Notes: generated by a model from the sequence alone, not told the origin. Counted from the first letter of the stretch, positions 9,640 through 23,043 are shown. The stretch: 64,000 nucleotides of DNA from Luteimonas sp. 9C (GCF_902506295.1 NZ_LR733313.1:186001-250000), one strand, 5' to 3'. Numbers and translations are program-made.

Positions 9640-10116
9640 TCAGCCGACGTACTCGACGCTGACGATGTCGTACTCGCGCGAGCCGCCAGGCGCATCGATG
9701 CTGATGCTGTCGCCCTCGTGCTTGCCGATCATCGCGCGCGCCACCGGCGAGGAAATCGCGATCAGGCCCTGTTTGATGTCGGCTTCGAGGTCGCCGACGA
9801 TCTGGTAGCGCTTCTCTTCGTCGGTCTCGGTGTCGGCGATCACCACCGTCGCACCGAACACCACCTTGTCGCCGGCATTGAGCTTGGCGACGTCGATCAG
9901 GTCGGCGTGCGACAGCTCGCCTTCGAGCTGCTTGATGCGGCCTTCGATGAAGCTCTGCTGCTCGCGGGCGGCGTGGTACTCGGCGTTCTCCTTGAGATCA
10001 CCGTGGGCACGCGCTTCGGAGATCGCTTCGATCACCGCCGGGCGCTTGACCGACTTCAGTTCTTCGAGTTCTTCGCGCAGGCGCTGGGCGCCGCGCAGTG
10101 TCATGGGTGCGCGCAT
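9640..10116 (-). CDS. greA: Transcription elongation factor GreA
   Basis: Binds in the RNA polymerase secondary channel and stimulates cleavage of backtracked transcripts. The product is 158 residues, the classical GreA length. It has an N-terminal coiled coil (about residues 8-75, with [19 protein letters not shown] and the acidic tip) and a C-terminal FKBP-like domain ([14 protein letters not shown]). The start at 10116 has GGAGG 7 nt upstream and gives [13 protein letters not shown]; an in-frame extension further upstream would run into carB. It starts 13 nt after the carB stop, so it is almost certainly cotranscribed with carAB. Confidence 0.96.
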   Translation of the reverse strand: MRAPMTLRGAQRLREELEELKSVKRPAVIEAISEARAHGDLKENAEYHAAREQQSFIEGRIKQLEGELSHADLIDVAKLNAGDKVVFGATVVIADTETDEEKRYQIVGDLEADIKQGLIAISSPVARAMIGKHEGDSISIDAPGGSREYDIVSVEYVG

Positions 10117-10129
10117 GGGCGTGCCTCCG

Positions 10130-13399
<3,270 letters not shown>

Positions 13400-13400
13400 G

Positions 13401-14537
13401 TCAGCGGCTCCCGGCGTTCTTGTTGTGCATCAGGGCCACGAACCGGTCGAACAGCGGCGCGACATCGTGGGGACCGGGCGAGGCTTCCGGATGACCCTGG
13501 AAGCTGAAGGCAGGCGCATCGGTGAGCTCGATGCCCTGGTTGGTGCCATCGAAGAGCGAACGATGCGTCACGCGCACGCTGGCCGGCAGCGAGGCCTCGT
13601 CGACGGCGAAGCCGTGGTTCTGCGAGGTGATCAGCACCTTGCCAGAGTCGAGGTCCTGCACCGGATGGTTCGCGCCGTGATGGCCGTGCGGCATCTTCAG
13701 CGTCTTCGCGCCGGCGGCGAGCGCCAGGAGCTGGTGGCCGAGGCAGATGCCGAAGACCGGCAGCTTGGCGTCGAGCAGTGCGCGGATCGCGTCGATCGCG
13801 TAATCGCAGGGTTCCGGATCGCCGGGACCGTTCGACAGGAACACGCCGTCGGGCTTCAGCGCCAGTACGTCGGCTGCAGGCGTCTGCGCCGGCACCACCG
13901 TCAGTTCGCAGCCGCGCTCGGCCAGCATGCGCAGGATGTTGGTCTTCACGCCGTAGTCGTAGGCCACGACCTTGAACTTCGCCGGCGCGGTGACGAAGGC
14001 GTTGCTGTCGAGATCGAGCTGACCATCGGTCCAGCCGTAGCGCTCGGTGGTGCTGACGACCTTCGCCAGGTCCATGCCCTTGAGGCCGGGAAACTTGCGC
14101 GCGGCCTCGAGCGCCTGCTCGACGTCGACGTCGCCGGCCATCACCGCACCGTTCATCGATCCGCGGTCGCGCAGCAGGCGCGTCAGCTTGCGGGTGTCGA
14201 TCTCGGAAATCGCCACGATGCCGCGCGCGCGCAGCCACTCGGGGAGCGACAGTTCGCTGCGCCAGCTGCTCGGACGGCGCGGCACGTTGCGCACGATCAA
14301 ACCAGCCGACCAGATCTTCGACGCTTCGTCGTCCTGATCGGTGCACCCGGTGTTGCCGATATGCGGATAGGTCAGCGTCACCAGCTGGCGCGCGTACGAG
14401 GGATCGCTCAGCACTTCCTGGTAGCCGGTCATGGCGGTGTTGAACACCACTTCGCCGACGGAAAGCCCGGGGGCGCCCACGGAAACGCCCTCGAATACGG
14501 TGCCGTCTTCAAGGACGAGGATTGCGGAATCTGTCAC
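13401..14537 (-). CDS. carA: Carbamoyl-phosphate synthase small (glutaminase) subunit
   Basis: Class I glutamine amidotransferase that supplies ammonia to CarB. The 378 residues comprise the CPSase small-chain N-terminal domain ([17 protein letters not shown]) and a GATase domain with nucleophile Cys in GICLGHQLL and the His/Glu pair in [11 protein letters not shown]. It is the first gene of the carA-carB-greA-rpfE-recJ run, and a TACAAT -10-like element lies about 85 nt upstream. No PyrR-type attenuator or obvious ArgR box was recognised in the leader. Confidence 0.98.
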   Translation of the reverse strand: MTDSAILVLEDGTVFEGVSVGAPGLSVGEVVFNTAMTGYQEVLSDPSYARQLVTLTYPHIGNTGCTDQDDEASKIWSAGLIVRNVPRRPSSWRSELSLPEWLRARGIVAISEIDTRKLTRLLRDRGSMNGAVMAGDVDVEQALEAARKFPGLKGMDLAKVVSTTERYGWTDGQLDLDSNAFVTAPAKFKVVAYDYGVKTNILRMLAERGCELTVVPAQTPAADVLALKPDGVFLSNGPGDPEPCDYAIDAIRALLDAKLPVFGICLGHQLLALAAGAKTLKMPHGHHGANHPVQDLDSGKVLITSQNHGFAVDEASLPASVRVTHRSLFDGTNQGIELTDAPAFSFQGHPEASPGPHDVAPLFDRFVALMHNKNAGSR

Positions 14538-14620
14538 GAGGTCTTCGCCTACGTCAGGTTGCAGGAAACCGCCAGAGCGGTGGAAACCGGTCCGGAGGTT
14601 TGGGGTTCAGGCGAGCGGGA

Positions 14621-14650
14621 ATTGTACCGATGCGACCCCCGTCGCGCCAG
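14621..14650 (-). promoter_or_regulatory. Candidate carA operon promoter
   Basis: On the minus strand TACAAT (14626-14621) is a good -10 hexamer. The 17-nt-spaced upstream hexamer TGGCGC (about 14649-14644) matches TTGACA poorly. It lies in the 156-bp dapB-carA gap and leaves a leader of about 80 nt. Confidence 0.4.
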
Positions 14651-14693
14651 CGACGCGCAGGACACGTTCAGCGGACCCGCGGTGGCGTCGGCG

Positions 14694-15413
14694 CTACGAC
14701 GCGCCCAGCAGGTCGGCGATCGCGTAGCGTCCCGGCGCGCGACCGGCCAGACGCGCGGCGACGTGCAGCGCGCCGCCGGCGAAGATGTCGCGGTTCGTCG
14801 CCCGGTGCACCAGCTCGACGCGCTCGCCATGACTGGTGAACTGCACCAGATGCTCACCGACGATATCGCCGGCGCGGATCGACGCGTAATGCGGTGTGGC
14901 CCCCTGCCCGGCGGCCGCTTCGCCCAGCGTGAGCGCAGTGCCCGACGGCGCATCGAGCTTGCGCGTGTGGTGCGATTCGACGATGTCGCAGTCCCAGCCC
15001 GGCAGCACCGCCGCCGCGCGTGCAACCAGGTCCTGCAGCACGGCGACGCCGAGGCTGAAGTTCGACGCCCAGACGACCGGAATCGTCGCGGCGGCCGCGT
15101 CGAGTGCGCCGCGTTGCGCGTCGTCGAGCCCGGTCGTGCCCGACACCAGTCCCGCGCCACGCTTGACGCACAACGCGAGCAGCGGATCGAAGCCGCCGGG
15201 CAGACTGAAATCGACCGCGACGTCGAACGTCGGCGCGCCGCCGAGCTCCGAAGCGCCGAAGTACGGCACGCCGTCGATGACGCGCTGCTTCGGCGCGCGG
15301 CCCGACACAGCCGCCACGACGTCGAGGTCCTCGCGTCCCGCCGCCAGCCGCAGCAGCGCCTGGCCCATACGGCCGGACGCACCATGCACCAGCACCCGCG
15401 GTCGGGCGCTCAT
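14694..15413 (-). CDS. dapB: 4-Hydroxy-tetrahydrodipicolinate reductase
   Basis: NAD(P)H-dependent reductase of the diaminopimelate-lysine pathway. The 239-residue product starts with the dinucleotide-binding loop VHGASGRMGQ (residues 9-18). It carries the conserved catalytic/substrate block ESHHTRKLDAPSGTAL (about 138-153) and GTTGLDD in the hinge region. It is slightly shorter than the 267-273 residues of E. coli DapB but contains all signature motifs. It is 156 nt upstream of carA on the same strand; a TAGAAT -10-like hexamer lies on the minus strand at 15502-15497. Confidence 0.96.
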   Translation of the reverse strand: MSARPRVLVHGASGRMGQALLRLAAGREDLDVVAAVSGRAPKQRVIDGVPYFGASELGGAPTFDVAVDFSLPGGFDPLLALCVKRGAGLVSGTTGLDDAQRGALDAAAATIPVVWASNFSLGVAVLQDLVARAAAVLPGWDCDIVESHHTRKLDAPSGTALTLGEAAAGQGATPHYASIRAGDIVGEHLVQFTSHGERVELVHRATNRDIFAGGALHVAARLAGRAPGRYAIADLLGAS

Positions 15414-15749
15414 GCCTGCGCGCCCGGCAGACCGGCGTCATCTGTGCGCGGCGCGACGGATGGATTGGAATAGGGTCGGGAGATGTCCATGCCTGCATTC
15501 TAGCGACGCGCCGCACGTCAGGAAGACGCGCGCGCCCGACCGCCGCGGGCCGCGAACCGGATGCGAACCCGTGCCCATCGTCCGTGCGCCGGGCACCCGA
15601 CTTGTGCAGGCCGGGTCCCGCACGGTGCGGCGCGGGGCCGGACTGCATTCCGGGCCGCGCAGGTCAAGCGCGGCGGGACGACGTTGCCACGGCGCTGACG
15701 AGAAATTGGCCACGATTCTGCGCGCCCGGTGCGACGCCCTTCCGCGCGC

Positions 15750-16022
15750 TTATCCACACCTTGACCCACAGCTCGTCCACATCACCTGTGGACAGCCGTC
15801 CCGCTAGGCGTATCCGGTGCGCGCGTCAAGCGTTTTCTGCGCCCGCCCTGCCTCCAAGCCCGCCATGGCGCCTCGCGCGGCATGCGGCATGGGTGACGGC
15901 GTCCCGTGTCGTGCATCACAGTGGCGATGCCGTGACCAGGCCGGCTCCGCCTAATGCGGACGGACACTTGGCGTGCTTATCCACAGCTTTGTCTACCGTC
16001 GATCCACACTGCCTGTGGATCA
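15750..16022. promoter_or_regulatory. Cluster of DnaA boxes in the 731-bp dapB-dnaJ gap
   Basis: No gene is supported between 15414 and 16144. Instead two groups of DnaA-box sequences are seen. Group 1: a perfect TTATCCACA at 15750-15758, then TGACCCACA (15762-15770), TCGTCCACA (15773-15781) and an inverted TGTGGACAG (15787-15795), the last three each with two mismatches. Group 2: a second perfect TTATCCACA at 15977-15985, CGATCCACA at 16000-16008 and an inverted TGTGGATCA at 16014-16022 (one mismatch). The last two form an exact 8-bp inverted repeat GATCCACA/TGTGGATC. Two perfect boxes and five near boxes in 273 bp of a 69% GC genome are unlikely by chance. A DnaA-titrating or reactivating site, or DnaA control of nearby genes, is inferred. 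Confidence 0.6.
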
Positions 16023-16090
16023 TTGCCGGCAGTCCCCGGACCGCCGATCTGCCTGGCGCGCCCCCTCTCCCCGCGCTGTCCCGACGCCGT

Positions 16091-16120
16091 AAACGACGAC
16101 GCCCGGCGCTGGGCCGGGCG
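16091..16120 (-). terminator. Hairpin downstream of dnaJ
   Basis: CGCCCGGC (16100-16107) and GCCGGGCG (16113-16120) form an 8-bp GC stem with a 5-nt loop, 25 nt past the dnaJ stop. On the minus strand it is followed by TCGTCGTTT, a weak T-rich tail. Probable terminator of the hrcA-grpE-dnaK-dnaJ set. Confidence 0.55.
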
Positions 16121-16144
16121 TGTCGATCGAAGCGGTATCTCCCA

Positions 16145-17281
16145 TCAGGACGTCATGCGGTCCCAGAAGCCCTTGACCCCGTCGATGAAGGTGCTGGACT
16201 TGGGCGAATGCCGGTGCGCGTTCTCGCCGGTGAAAGTGGTCTCGAACTGGGCGAGCAGCTCGCGCTGCTCCTTGGTCAGATTGACCGGCGTCTCCACGAC
16301 CACCTTGCAATACAGATCGCCCGGGCTGCGGCTGCGCACGGACTTGACGCCCTTGTCGCGCAGGCGGAACACCTTGCCGGTCTGCGTTTCCGCCGGCACA
16401 CGGATCTCCGCCTCGCCGCCGAGCGTGGGCACGCGCACGATGTCACCCAGCGCGGCCTGCGAAATGCGCACCGGTACTTCGCAGTGCAGATCATCGCCGT
16501 CACGCTGGAAGATGGTATGCGGTCGCACGCGCACTTCGACATACAGATCGCCTGGCGGCGAACCCGCGGGACCGGCTTCGCCTTCGCCCGCGAGACGGAT
16601 GCGGTCGCCGGTGTCGACGCCCGCCGGCACCTTCACCGACAGCACCTTCTCTTCCTCGACGCGACCGGCGCCGTGACAGGTCTTGCAGGGGTTGGCGATG
16701 ATCTGGCCCTGGCCGCCGCAATGCGGACACGCCTGCTGCATCGTGAAGATGCCGCGCTGCATGCGCACCTGGCCGCGACCGGCGCAGGTCGAGCAGGTTT
16801 CGCGCTTGCCGTCTTCCGAACCGCTGCCGTCGCACTCGTCGCATGCGGCGAGTGTCGGCAGTTCGACGCGCTTCTCCACGCCGCCGACCGCATCCTCGAG
16901 ATCGAGCTCCATCACGTAGCCGATGTCGGCGCCGCGACGCGGACCACCGCGACCGCCACCACCGCCGAAGATGTTGCCGAAGATGTCGCCGAAGATGTCG
17001 CCCATGTCCGCGCCGCCGCCGAAGCCCGGGCCGGCGTTGCCGCCGCCCATGCCGTGCTCGAACGCGGCGTGTCCGTGCTGGTCGTACATGCGACGCTTGC
17101 CGCCGTCCGACAGGACTTCGTAGGCCTCCTTGCACTCCTTGAACGCCGCCTCGGCACTCGCATCGCCGGGGTTGCGGTCAGGGTGGTACTTCATCGCGCA
17201 ACGGCGATAGGCCTTCTTCAGTTCGTCTTCGGTGGCACTGCGGGTGACGCCCAGCACTTCGTAGTAATCGCGTTTGCTCAT
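16145..17281 (-). CDS. dnaJ: Chaperone protein DnaJ
   Basis: Hsp40 co-chaperone that delivers clients to DnaK and stimulates its ATPase. The 378-residue product has a J-domain at residues 1-70 with the HPD tripeptide ([11 protein letters not shown]), a glycine/phenylalanine-rich stretch ([16 protein letters not shown]), four CxxCxGxG-type zinc-binding repeats (about 145-215) and C-terminal client-binding domains. It follows dnaK by 139 nt on the same strand, the normal heat-shock order. Confidence 0.98.
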   Translation of the reverse strand: MSKRDYYEVLGVTRSATEDELKKAYRRCAMKYHPDRNPGDASAEAAFKECKEAYEVLSDGGKRRMYDQHGHAAFEHGMGGGNAGPGFGGGADMGDIFGDIFGNIFGGGGGRGGPRRGADIGYVMELDLEDAVGGVEKRVELPTLAACDECDGSGSEDGKRETCSTCAGRGQVRMQRGIFTMQQACPHCGGQGQIIANPCKTCHGAGRVEEEKVLSVKVPAGVDTGDRIRLAGEGEAGPAGSPPGDLYVEVRVRPHTIFQRDGDDLHCEVPVRISQAALGDIVRVPTLGGEAEIRVPAETQTGKVFRLRDKGVKSVRSRSPGDLYCKVVVETPVNLTKEQRELLAQFETTFTGENAHRHSPKSSTFIDGVKGFWDRMTS

Positions 17282-17420
17282 GGAAAACCGGTCGCAGGGA
17301 CCGTCGTGGCGACGGTCTCGTTAAAAACGGAAGCCGGTCGCCCGACACCGCCACGCCGAGGGCGCGCACGATGCCGGGGTTCCGGCCGAAACGCCGCGGC
17401 AGGGCCGCGGCGGTACCGAC

Positions 17421-19337
17421 TTACTTCTTCTCGTCGTCCTTGACCTCGGTGAACTCGGCGTCGACGACGTCGTCGGACTTCGGCGCCTCGCCCGACGCCG
17501 CACCGGCGTCGCCCTGGCCGGCCGCACCGGCGGCGGCGAACAGCTGCTGCGCGACTTCCTCGAGGTGCTTGGACTTGGCTTCGATCTGCGCCTTGTCGTC
17601 GCCCTTCATGGCGGTCTCGACCTCGGCGATCGCGGCTTCGGCATTGCCGATCACGTCGCCCGGCACCTTGTCACCGTTGTCCTTGATCGCACTGCGCGTG
17701 GCGTGCACCAGCGCATCGGCCTGGTTGCGCGCGCCGACCAGCTCCTGGAACTTCTTGTCGTCCTCGCGGTGCGCTTCGGCGTCGGCGACCATCCGGGCGA
17801 TCTCGTCGTCCGACAGGCCCGAACCGGCCTTGATCTCGACCTTCTGCTCCTTGTTGGTCTTCTTGTCCTTGGCCGACACATGCAGGATGCCGTTGGCGTC
17901 GATGTCGAACGACACCTCGACCTGCGGCATGCCGCGCGGCGCGGCGTCGATGCCGGTCAGGTCGAAGCGGGCCAGCGACTTGTTGAAGCGGGCCTGCTCG
18001 CGCTCGCCCTGCAGCACGTGCACGGTCACGGCCGACTGGTTGTCGTCGGCGGTGGAGAACGTCTGCGAGGCCTTGGTCGGGATGGTCGTGTTCTTCTCGA
18101 TGATCTTGGTGAACACACCGCCCAGGGTCTCGATGCCGAGGCTCAGCGGGGTCACGTCGAGCAGCAGCACGTCCTTGACGTCACCAGCCAGCACGCCACC
18201 CTGCACCGCAGCGCCGATCGCCACAGCCTCGTCGGGGTTCACGTCCTTGCGCGGCTCCTTGCCAAAGAACTCGGCGACCGCCGCCTGCACCTTGGGCATG
18301 CGGGTCTGGCCACCGACGAGGATGACCTCGTTGATGTCGGACGCACGCAAGCCGGCGTCATTGAGCGCGGTGCGGCAGGGCTCGATCGTCTTGCGCACGA
18401 GTTCCTCGACAAGCGACTCGAGCTTGGCGCGGGTCAGCTTGATGTTGAGGTGCTTCGGGCCCGACGCATCGGCCGTGACGTACGGCAGGTTCACTTCGGT
18501 CTGCTGCGAGGACGAGAGCTCGATCTTCGCGCGCTCGGCCGCATCCTTCAGGCGCTGCAGCGCCAGCGGATCCTTGCGCAGGTCGATGCCCTGGTCCTTG
18601 TTGAACTCGTCGACGAGGTAATCGATGACGCGCGCGTCGAAGTCCTCGCCGCCAAGGAAGGTGTCGCCATTGGTGGCCAGCACTTCGAACTGCTTTTCGC
18701 CGTCGACTTCCGCGATCTCGATGATCGACACGTCGAAGGTGCCGCCGCCGAGGTCATACACGGCGATCTTGCGGTCGCCGCCGGACTTGTCGAGGCCGTA
18801 GGCCAGTGCGGCCGCGGTGGGTTCGTTGATTATGCGCTTCACGTCCAGACCAGCGATGCGGCCGGCGTCCTTGGTCGCCTGGCGCTGGCTGTCGTTGAAG
18901 TAGGCCGGCACCGTGATCACGGCTTCGGTGACCTTCTCGCCCAGGTAGTCCTCGGCGGTCTTCTTCATCTTCTCGAGAATGCGCGCCGAGACTTCCTGCG
19001 CGGACAGGCGCTTGCCGTCGCTGGTCGACACCCAGGCGTCGCCGTTGTCGTGCTCGAGGATCTTGTACGGCACCAGGCCGATGTCCTTCTGGACTTCGGC
19101 GTCCTTGAACTTGCGGCCGATCAGGCGCTTGACCGCGAAGAAGGTGTTGTTCGGATTGGTGACCGCCTGGCGCTTGGCCGACGCGCCCACCAGCACTTCG
19201 CCGTCCTTGGTGTAGGCAACGATCGACGGCGTGGTGCGGTCGCCCTCGCTGTTCTCGATGACCTTGGCCTTGCCGCCGTCCATGATCGCCACGCACGAGT
19301 TCGTCGTGCCGAGGTCGATGCCGATGATCTTTGCCAT
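17421..19337 (-). CDS. dnaK: Chaperone protein DnaK (Hsp70)
   Basis: ATP-driven cytoplasmic chaperone. The 638-residue product has the Hsp70 signatures IDLGTTNS (phosphate-1 loop), [11 protein letters not shown] and [11 protein letters not shown] in the nucleotide-binding domain, the interdomain linker region [15 protein letters not shown], and an acidic C-terminal tail ending in EVKDDEKK. The ATG at 19337 gives the canonical [10 protein letters not shown] start and is preceded by AGAGGA; the longer reading from 19409 adds a non-conserved leader. It lies between grpE and dnaJ, 135 and 139 nt away. Confidence 0.98.
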   Translation of the reverse strand: MAKIIGIDLGTTNSCVAIMDGGKAKVIENSEGDRTTPSIVAYTKDGEVLVGASAKRQAVTNPNNTFFAVKRLIGRKFKDAEVQKDIGLVPYKILEHDNGDAWVSTSDGKRLSAQEVSARILEKMKKTAEDYLGEKVTEAVITVPAYFNDSQRQATKDAGRIAGLDVKRIINEPTAAALAYGLDKSGGDRKIAVYDLGGGTFDVSIIEIAEVDGEKQFEVLATNGDTFLGGEDFDARVIDYLVDEFNKDQGIDLRKDPLALQRLKDAAERAKIELSSSQQTEVNLPYVTADASGPKHLNIKLTRAKLESLVEELVRKTIEPCRTALNDAGLRASDINEVILVGGQTRMPKVQAAVAEFFGKEPRKDVNPDEAVAIGAAVQGGVLAGDVKDVLLLDVTPLSLGIETLGGVFTKIIEKNTTIPTKASQTFSTADDNQSAVTVHVLQGEREQARFNKSLARFDLTGIDAAPRGMPQVEVSFDIDANGILHVSAKDKKTNKEQKVEIKAGSGLSDDEIARMVADAEAHREDDKKFQELVGARNQADALVHATRSAIKDNGDKVPGDVIGNAEAAIAEVETAMKGDDKAQIEAKSKHLEEVAQQLFAAAGAAGQGDAGAASGEAPKSDDVVDAEFTEVKDDEKK

Positions 19338-19472
19338 TGCAGTGCTTCCTCTAGAAGATGTGTGTCTGGGTGACGGCCGGTGCCGTCGATGCCCGTGATC
19401 TGGGGACACGCAACACAGCGTTCAAGCGGTGAGACGCATCCGAATTCGCGATCGGACCGGGGCCCGCGGCGT

Positions 19473-20003
19473 TCAGTCAGCCTTGGCGACGACGACCATG
19501 GCCGGTCGCAGCAGGCGCTCGTTGAGCAGATAGCCCTTCTGGAACACCTGGGCGACGGCGCCCGGCGGCACGCCCGGCACCTCGACGATGCTCATCGCCT
19601 GGTGATGCTCGGGATTGAACGGATCGCCCGGGGCCGGCGCCAGCGTGGCCAGTCCGTTGGACTCGGTGGCCTTGGTCAGCTCGCGCAGGGTCAGTTCGAC
19701 GCCGCTGCGCAGCGGATCGCTGTCGGATGCATTGGCGAGACCGGCTTCCAGCGCGTCGAACACCGGGACCAGCGCGGCCAGCAGGCGTTCGTTGGCGAAG
19801 CGACGGGCACTCTCGACCTCGCGGGCCAGGCGCTTGCGCTGGTTCTCCAGGTCGGCGCGCTCCAGCAGGACCTGCCCGCGGAGCTGCTCGAGCTCGGCGC
19901 TCAGACGCTCGACCTGCTCGGCCAGTTGCTGCTCCACCGGAGCCGCGTCCGGGCCATCGGTCTCGTGGGAAACGGGGGACTGCGAATCGTGCTGCTGGGT
20001 CAT
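19473..20003 (-). CDS. grpE: Nucleotide exchange factor GrpE
   Basis: Exchanges ADP for ATP on DnaK and acts as a heat sensor. The 176 residues fit the family: an acidic, variable N-terminus, a long coiled coil (about 25-95, LAEQVERLSAELEQLRGQ...) and a C-terminal beta-wing domain with the typical ending GYLLNERLLRPAMVVVAK. It lies 64 nt after hrcA and 135 nt before dnaK. Confidence 0.96.
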   Translation of the reverse strand: MTQQHDSQSPVSHETDGPDAAPVEQQLAEQVERLSAELEQLRGQVLLERADLENQRKRLAREVESARRFANERLLAALVPVFDALEAGLANASDSDPLRSGVELTLRELTKATESNGLATLAPAPGDPFNPEHHQAMSIVEVPGVPPGAVAQVFQKGYLLNERLLRPAMVVVAKAD

Positions 20004-20067
20004 GTCGGGTTCCGGGGCGGTCGTCTGGCCGCCGACGGCACCAGCTATGGGGCCGCGGTCCCGCGAT

Positions 20068-21108
20068 TCAAGGCTCGGGATGCAGCGCTGCGCCCAGCAC
20101 GCTGGCGGTGGCCTGTACCACCGGGATGACCCGCTCGTAGGCCATGCGCGTGGGGCCGATCACGCCCAGCACGCCCAGGGTGCGGCCGCCGGCCCCGTAG
20201 GGCGCCGTCACCAGCGACATGCCTTCCAGCGGCGCCAGGCCGGTCTCCTCGCCGATGAAGATGCGCACACCCGGCGCGCGGATCGTGCGCTCCAGCAGTT
20301 GCAGGATCTCGCGCTTGCGGGAAAAGGCGTCGAAGAGCTCGCGCAGGCGATCGAGATCCGACAGGTCCTGGACACCGATCAGCCGGTTCTGCCCGGCCAG
20401 CAGCATGTCGTCGTCGCCCGGCACCAGCGCCTGCTCGGCCAGCTCCATCGTCTGCGACAGCAAGGCCTCCATCTCGTCGCGGGCGTGGCGCAGTTCCTCG
20501 ACCAGCGCCGCGCGGATGTCACCCAGCGGGCGACCGGCGAACTGCTGGTTGAGATAGTTGGCCACCCGTTCCAGCTCCCCGGTCTCGAAGCTGCGCCGGG
20601 TCTGGATGATGCGGTTCTGCACTTCATGGTCGGCGAAGACGATGATCGCCATGACCCGCTGGCCGTCGAGCGGCACGAAGTCGATGTGCCGGAACGCCAG
20701 CTGTTCACGCCGCGGCACCGACACCACGCCGACGAAATGCGTCATCGCCGACATCAGCTCCGACGCGCTGCCCAGCAAGGACTGTTGCCCACCACCGCCC
20801 AGTTCGCCGCGCAGCCGCTCCATCTCCTGCGCGCGCAGCGGCTTGACCTGCAGCAGCGAGTCCACGAACACGCGATAGCCCTGCGCCGTGGGCACGCGGC
20901 CTGCCGACGTGTGCGGCGAGGCCAGCAGTCCCGCTTCCTCCAGATCGGACAGGATGTTGCGGATGGTCGCGGCGCTGACATCGAGACCGGCGTGCCGCGC
21001 GAGCGTCTGCGATCCGACCGGCCCACCCTCCTGGATGTGCCGCGCGATCAGCGTGCGCAGCAGGTGCCGGGCGCGTGGATCGAGCGGATGGCGGGGATCG
21101 GAGGACAT
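20068..21108 (-). CDS. hrcA: Heat-inducible transcription repressor HrcA
   Basis: Repressor that in other bacteria binds the CIRCE operator of groE and sometimes dnaK operons. The 346-residue product has an N-terminal winged helix (residues 1-75, with VGSQTLARHAGLDVSAATIRNILSDLEEAGLL as recognition segment; given only as a landmark) and the C-terminal HrcA domain. It is the first gene of hrcA-grpE-dnaK-dnaJ and is divergent from recN across 146 bp. No CIRCE inverted repeat is visible in that gap or before dnaK, so HrcA probably acts elsewhere (for example groESL) and this operon is more likely sigma-32 driven, which is the known xanthomonad pattern. Confidence 0.96.
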   Translation of the reverse strand: MSSDPRHPLDPRARHLLRTLIARHIQEGGPVGSQTLARHAGLDVSAATIRNILSDLEEAGLLASPHTSAGRVPTAQGYRVFVDSLLQVKPLRAQEMERLRGELGGGGQQSLLGSASELMSAMTHFVGVVSVPRREQLAFRHIDFVPLDGQRVMAIIVFADHEVQNRIIQTRRSFETGELERVANYLNQQFAGRPLGDIRAALVEELRHARDEMEALLSQTMELAEQALVPGDDDMLLAGQNRLIGVQDLSDLDRLRELFDAFSRKREILQLLERTIRAPGVRIFIGEETGLAPLEGMSLVTAPYGAGGRTLGVLGVIGPTRMAYERVIPVVQATASVLGAALHPEP

Positions 21109-21254
21109 GCGGGCGGTATACGGTGCGCCTACCCGTGATGCAAGCGCCGGCGTCTCCGCCCGTGAGACGGATGCACGGTATCCAGCGTTTCCACGCAGGC
21201 CGATTCGCTCGGCGATCTACTCGCGCGAGACGCGCCAAGGCACAATCCGCACCC

Positions 21255-22922
21255 ATGCTGACCCATCTCGCCATCCGCAATTTCGCCGTCGCCAGCCAGT
21301 CGGATCTGGAGTTCGGCGCCGGCCTGACCGTCATCTCCGGCGAAACCGGCGCCGGCAAGTCGCTGCTGGTCGATGCGCTGGGCTTCCTGTCCGGCCAGCG
21401 CGCCGACAGCGGCATCGTGCGCCATGGCGCCGAGCGCGCCGAACTGCACGCCGAATTCGCACTCGACGATGCCGCGCCTGCGCTGCGCTGGTTGCGCGAA
21501 CACGAGCTCGACGACGGCGACACCTGCCAGCTGCGGCGCACCCTGCGTGCAGACGGCGGCTCGCGCGCCTGGATCAACGGGCGACCGGCGACGATCACCC
21601 AGCTGGGCGAACTGGCCGGGCATCTGGTCGAGATCCACGGCCAGCACGAGCACCAGGCCCTGCTGGCCCGCGGCAGCCAGCTCGCGCTGCTCGACGCGCA
21701 GGCCGGCAACGGCGCGCTGCTGGCCGAGGTGCGCGCGACCGCGCAGGCGTGGCGCGCGCTGCACGACGAGCGCGACGCGCTGGTCGGCATCGGCGATGTG
21801 GCCGAGCGCCGCGACTGGCTGCGTCATCAACTCGAAGAACTCGACGGCGAATCGCTCGCCGCCGATGCGGTGGCCGAGCTGTTCGCCAGCCACCGCCGGC
21901 ACGCGAATGCCGCAGGCCTCATCCAGACCTGCGACACCGCGCTGGAGCGTATGCGCGGCGACGACGATCTCGGCCTGCCGCAGGCGCTGCAGGCGCTGCG
22001 CCACGATCTGTCGCGGATGCGCGCCCACGAGCCGCGACTGGGTGAGGTGGACGCGATGCTCGACGCCGCGGCGATCCAGCTCGACGAAGCCACGCTGCTG
22101 CTGAGCCAGGTGCGCGACGATCTCGACATCGACCCGGAACAACTGGAGACGCTCGAACAGCGCCTGGCGCGATTGCACGAACTCGCGCGCAAGCACCGCG
22201 TGACGCCGGAGGAACTGATCGACGTGCAGACACGTCTGGCTGGCGAGCACGATCAGCTCGAGGGCGCCGGTGAACGCCTGAAGCAGCTCGACGGCGAGAT
22301 CGACGCCGCGATGGGTCGCTGGCGGGCGGCCGCCGATCGCCTCGGTGCGGCACGCCGCCAGGCGGCCAAGGCGCTGTCGAAGGCCACCACCACGCTGATC
22401 CACGAGCTCGGCATGGGCGGCGGCGTGTTCGAGGTGGCGATCGAACCGGTCGAGACTTCACGACCCGATCCGCAGGGCGCGGAGCGCGTCGAGTTCATGG
22501 TGTCGGCCAACGCCGGCCAGCCACCGCGTGCGCTGCGAAAAGTCGCGTCGGGCGGCGAACTGTCGCGCATTTCGCTGGCGATCGAAGTCGCCGCGCTCGG
22601 CCACGATGCGGTGCCGACGATGGTGTTCGACGAGGTCGATTCGGGCATCGGCGGCGCCGTCGCCGATATCGTCGGCCGCAAGCTGCGCGCATTGGGCGAA
22701 AGCCGTCAGGTGTTGTGCGTGACCCATCTGCCGCAGGTGGCCTCGAAGGGCCATACGCACTACCGCGTACACAAGTCCAGCGCCGACGGTGCGACCGAAA
22801 GCCAGGTCAGCCTGCTCGACACCGGCGAACGCACCGAGGAACTCGCGCGCATGCTCGGCGGTGTCGACGTCAGCAAGGAAGCCCGTGCTGCGGCGCGGAA
22901 ACTGCTGCAGGGCATGGTCTGA
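21255..22922 (+). CDS. recN: DNA repair protein RecN
   Basis: SMC-like ATPase of double-strand break repair. The 555-residue product has Walker A GETGAGKS (about residues 30-37), a long central coiled coil (about 160-360), the ABC signature region with VASGGELSRISLAIE, and Walker B MVFDEVDSGIGG. The start at 21255 gives MLTHLAIRNFAV, the conserved RecN N-terminus; the longer in-frame reading from 21075 would cover the hrcA start and is not conserved. It is divergent from hrcA and convergent with fur. No clear LexA box was recognised. Confidence 0.96.
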   Translation: MLTHLAIRNFAVASQSDLEFGAGLTVISGETGAGKSLLVDALGFLSGQRADSGIVRHGAERAELHAEFALDDAAPALRWLREHELDDGDTCQLRRTLRADGGSRAWINGRPATITQLGELAGHLVEIHGQHEHQALLARGSQLALLDAQAGNGALLAEVRATAQAWRALHDERDALVGIGDVAERRDWLRHQLEELDGESLAADAVAELFASHRRHANAAGLIQTCDTALERMRGDDDLGLPQALQALRHDLSRMRAHEPRLGEVDAMLDAAAIQLDEATLLLSQVRDDLDIDPEQLETLEQRLARLHELARKHRVTPEELIDVQTRLAGEHDQLEGAGERLKQLDGEIDAAMGRWRAAADRLGAARRQAAKALSKATTTLIHELGMGGGVFEVAIEPVETSRPDPQGAERVEFMVSANAGQPPRALRKVASGGELSRISLAIEVAALGHDAVPTMVFDEVDSGIGGAVADIVGRKLRALGESRQVLCVTHLPQVASKGHTHYRVHKSSADGATESQVSLLDTGERTEELARMLGGVDVSKEARAAARKLLQGMV

Positions 22923-23043
22923 CGGCAGCCACTGCGCTGCCTGCTGCGCCTGCGGTCGTCCGGAAATCGAGGAATAGCGAGCGCTCGAGCCCGCGGCTGC
23001 TCACTTCACGGCGCGCCAGGCGCGTCGAGCGAGCAGCGAGGCT

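Noticed and set aside
15438-15713. Small minus-strand gene upstream of dapB
   Set aside because: No ribosome binding site, Arg/Pro-rich composition and no recognisable domain.
15414-16144. Chromosomal origin of replication
   Set aside because: DnaA boxes are present but there is no dnaA, dnaN, rpmH or gidA nearby and no AT-rich unwinding region.
21109-21254. CIRCE operator or LexA box in the hrcA-recN gap
   Set aside because: No TTAGCACTC/GAGTGCTAA repeat and no convincing SOS palindrome; a weak CTTG...CCGTATA sigma-32-like pair was too poor to list.
23001-23040. Terminator between recN and fur
   Set aside because: GCTGCTC...GAGCAGC arms can pair, but the loop is long and there is no T-run on either strand; too weak to call.
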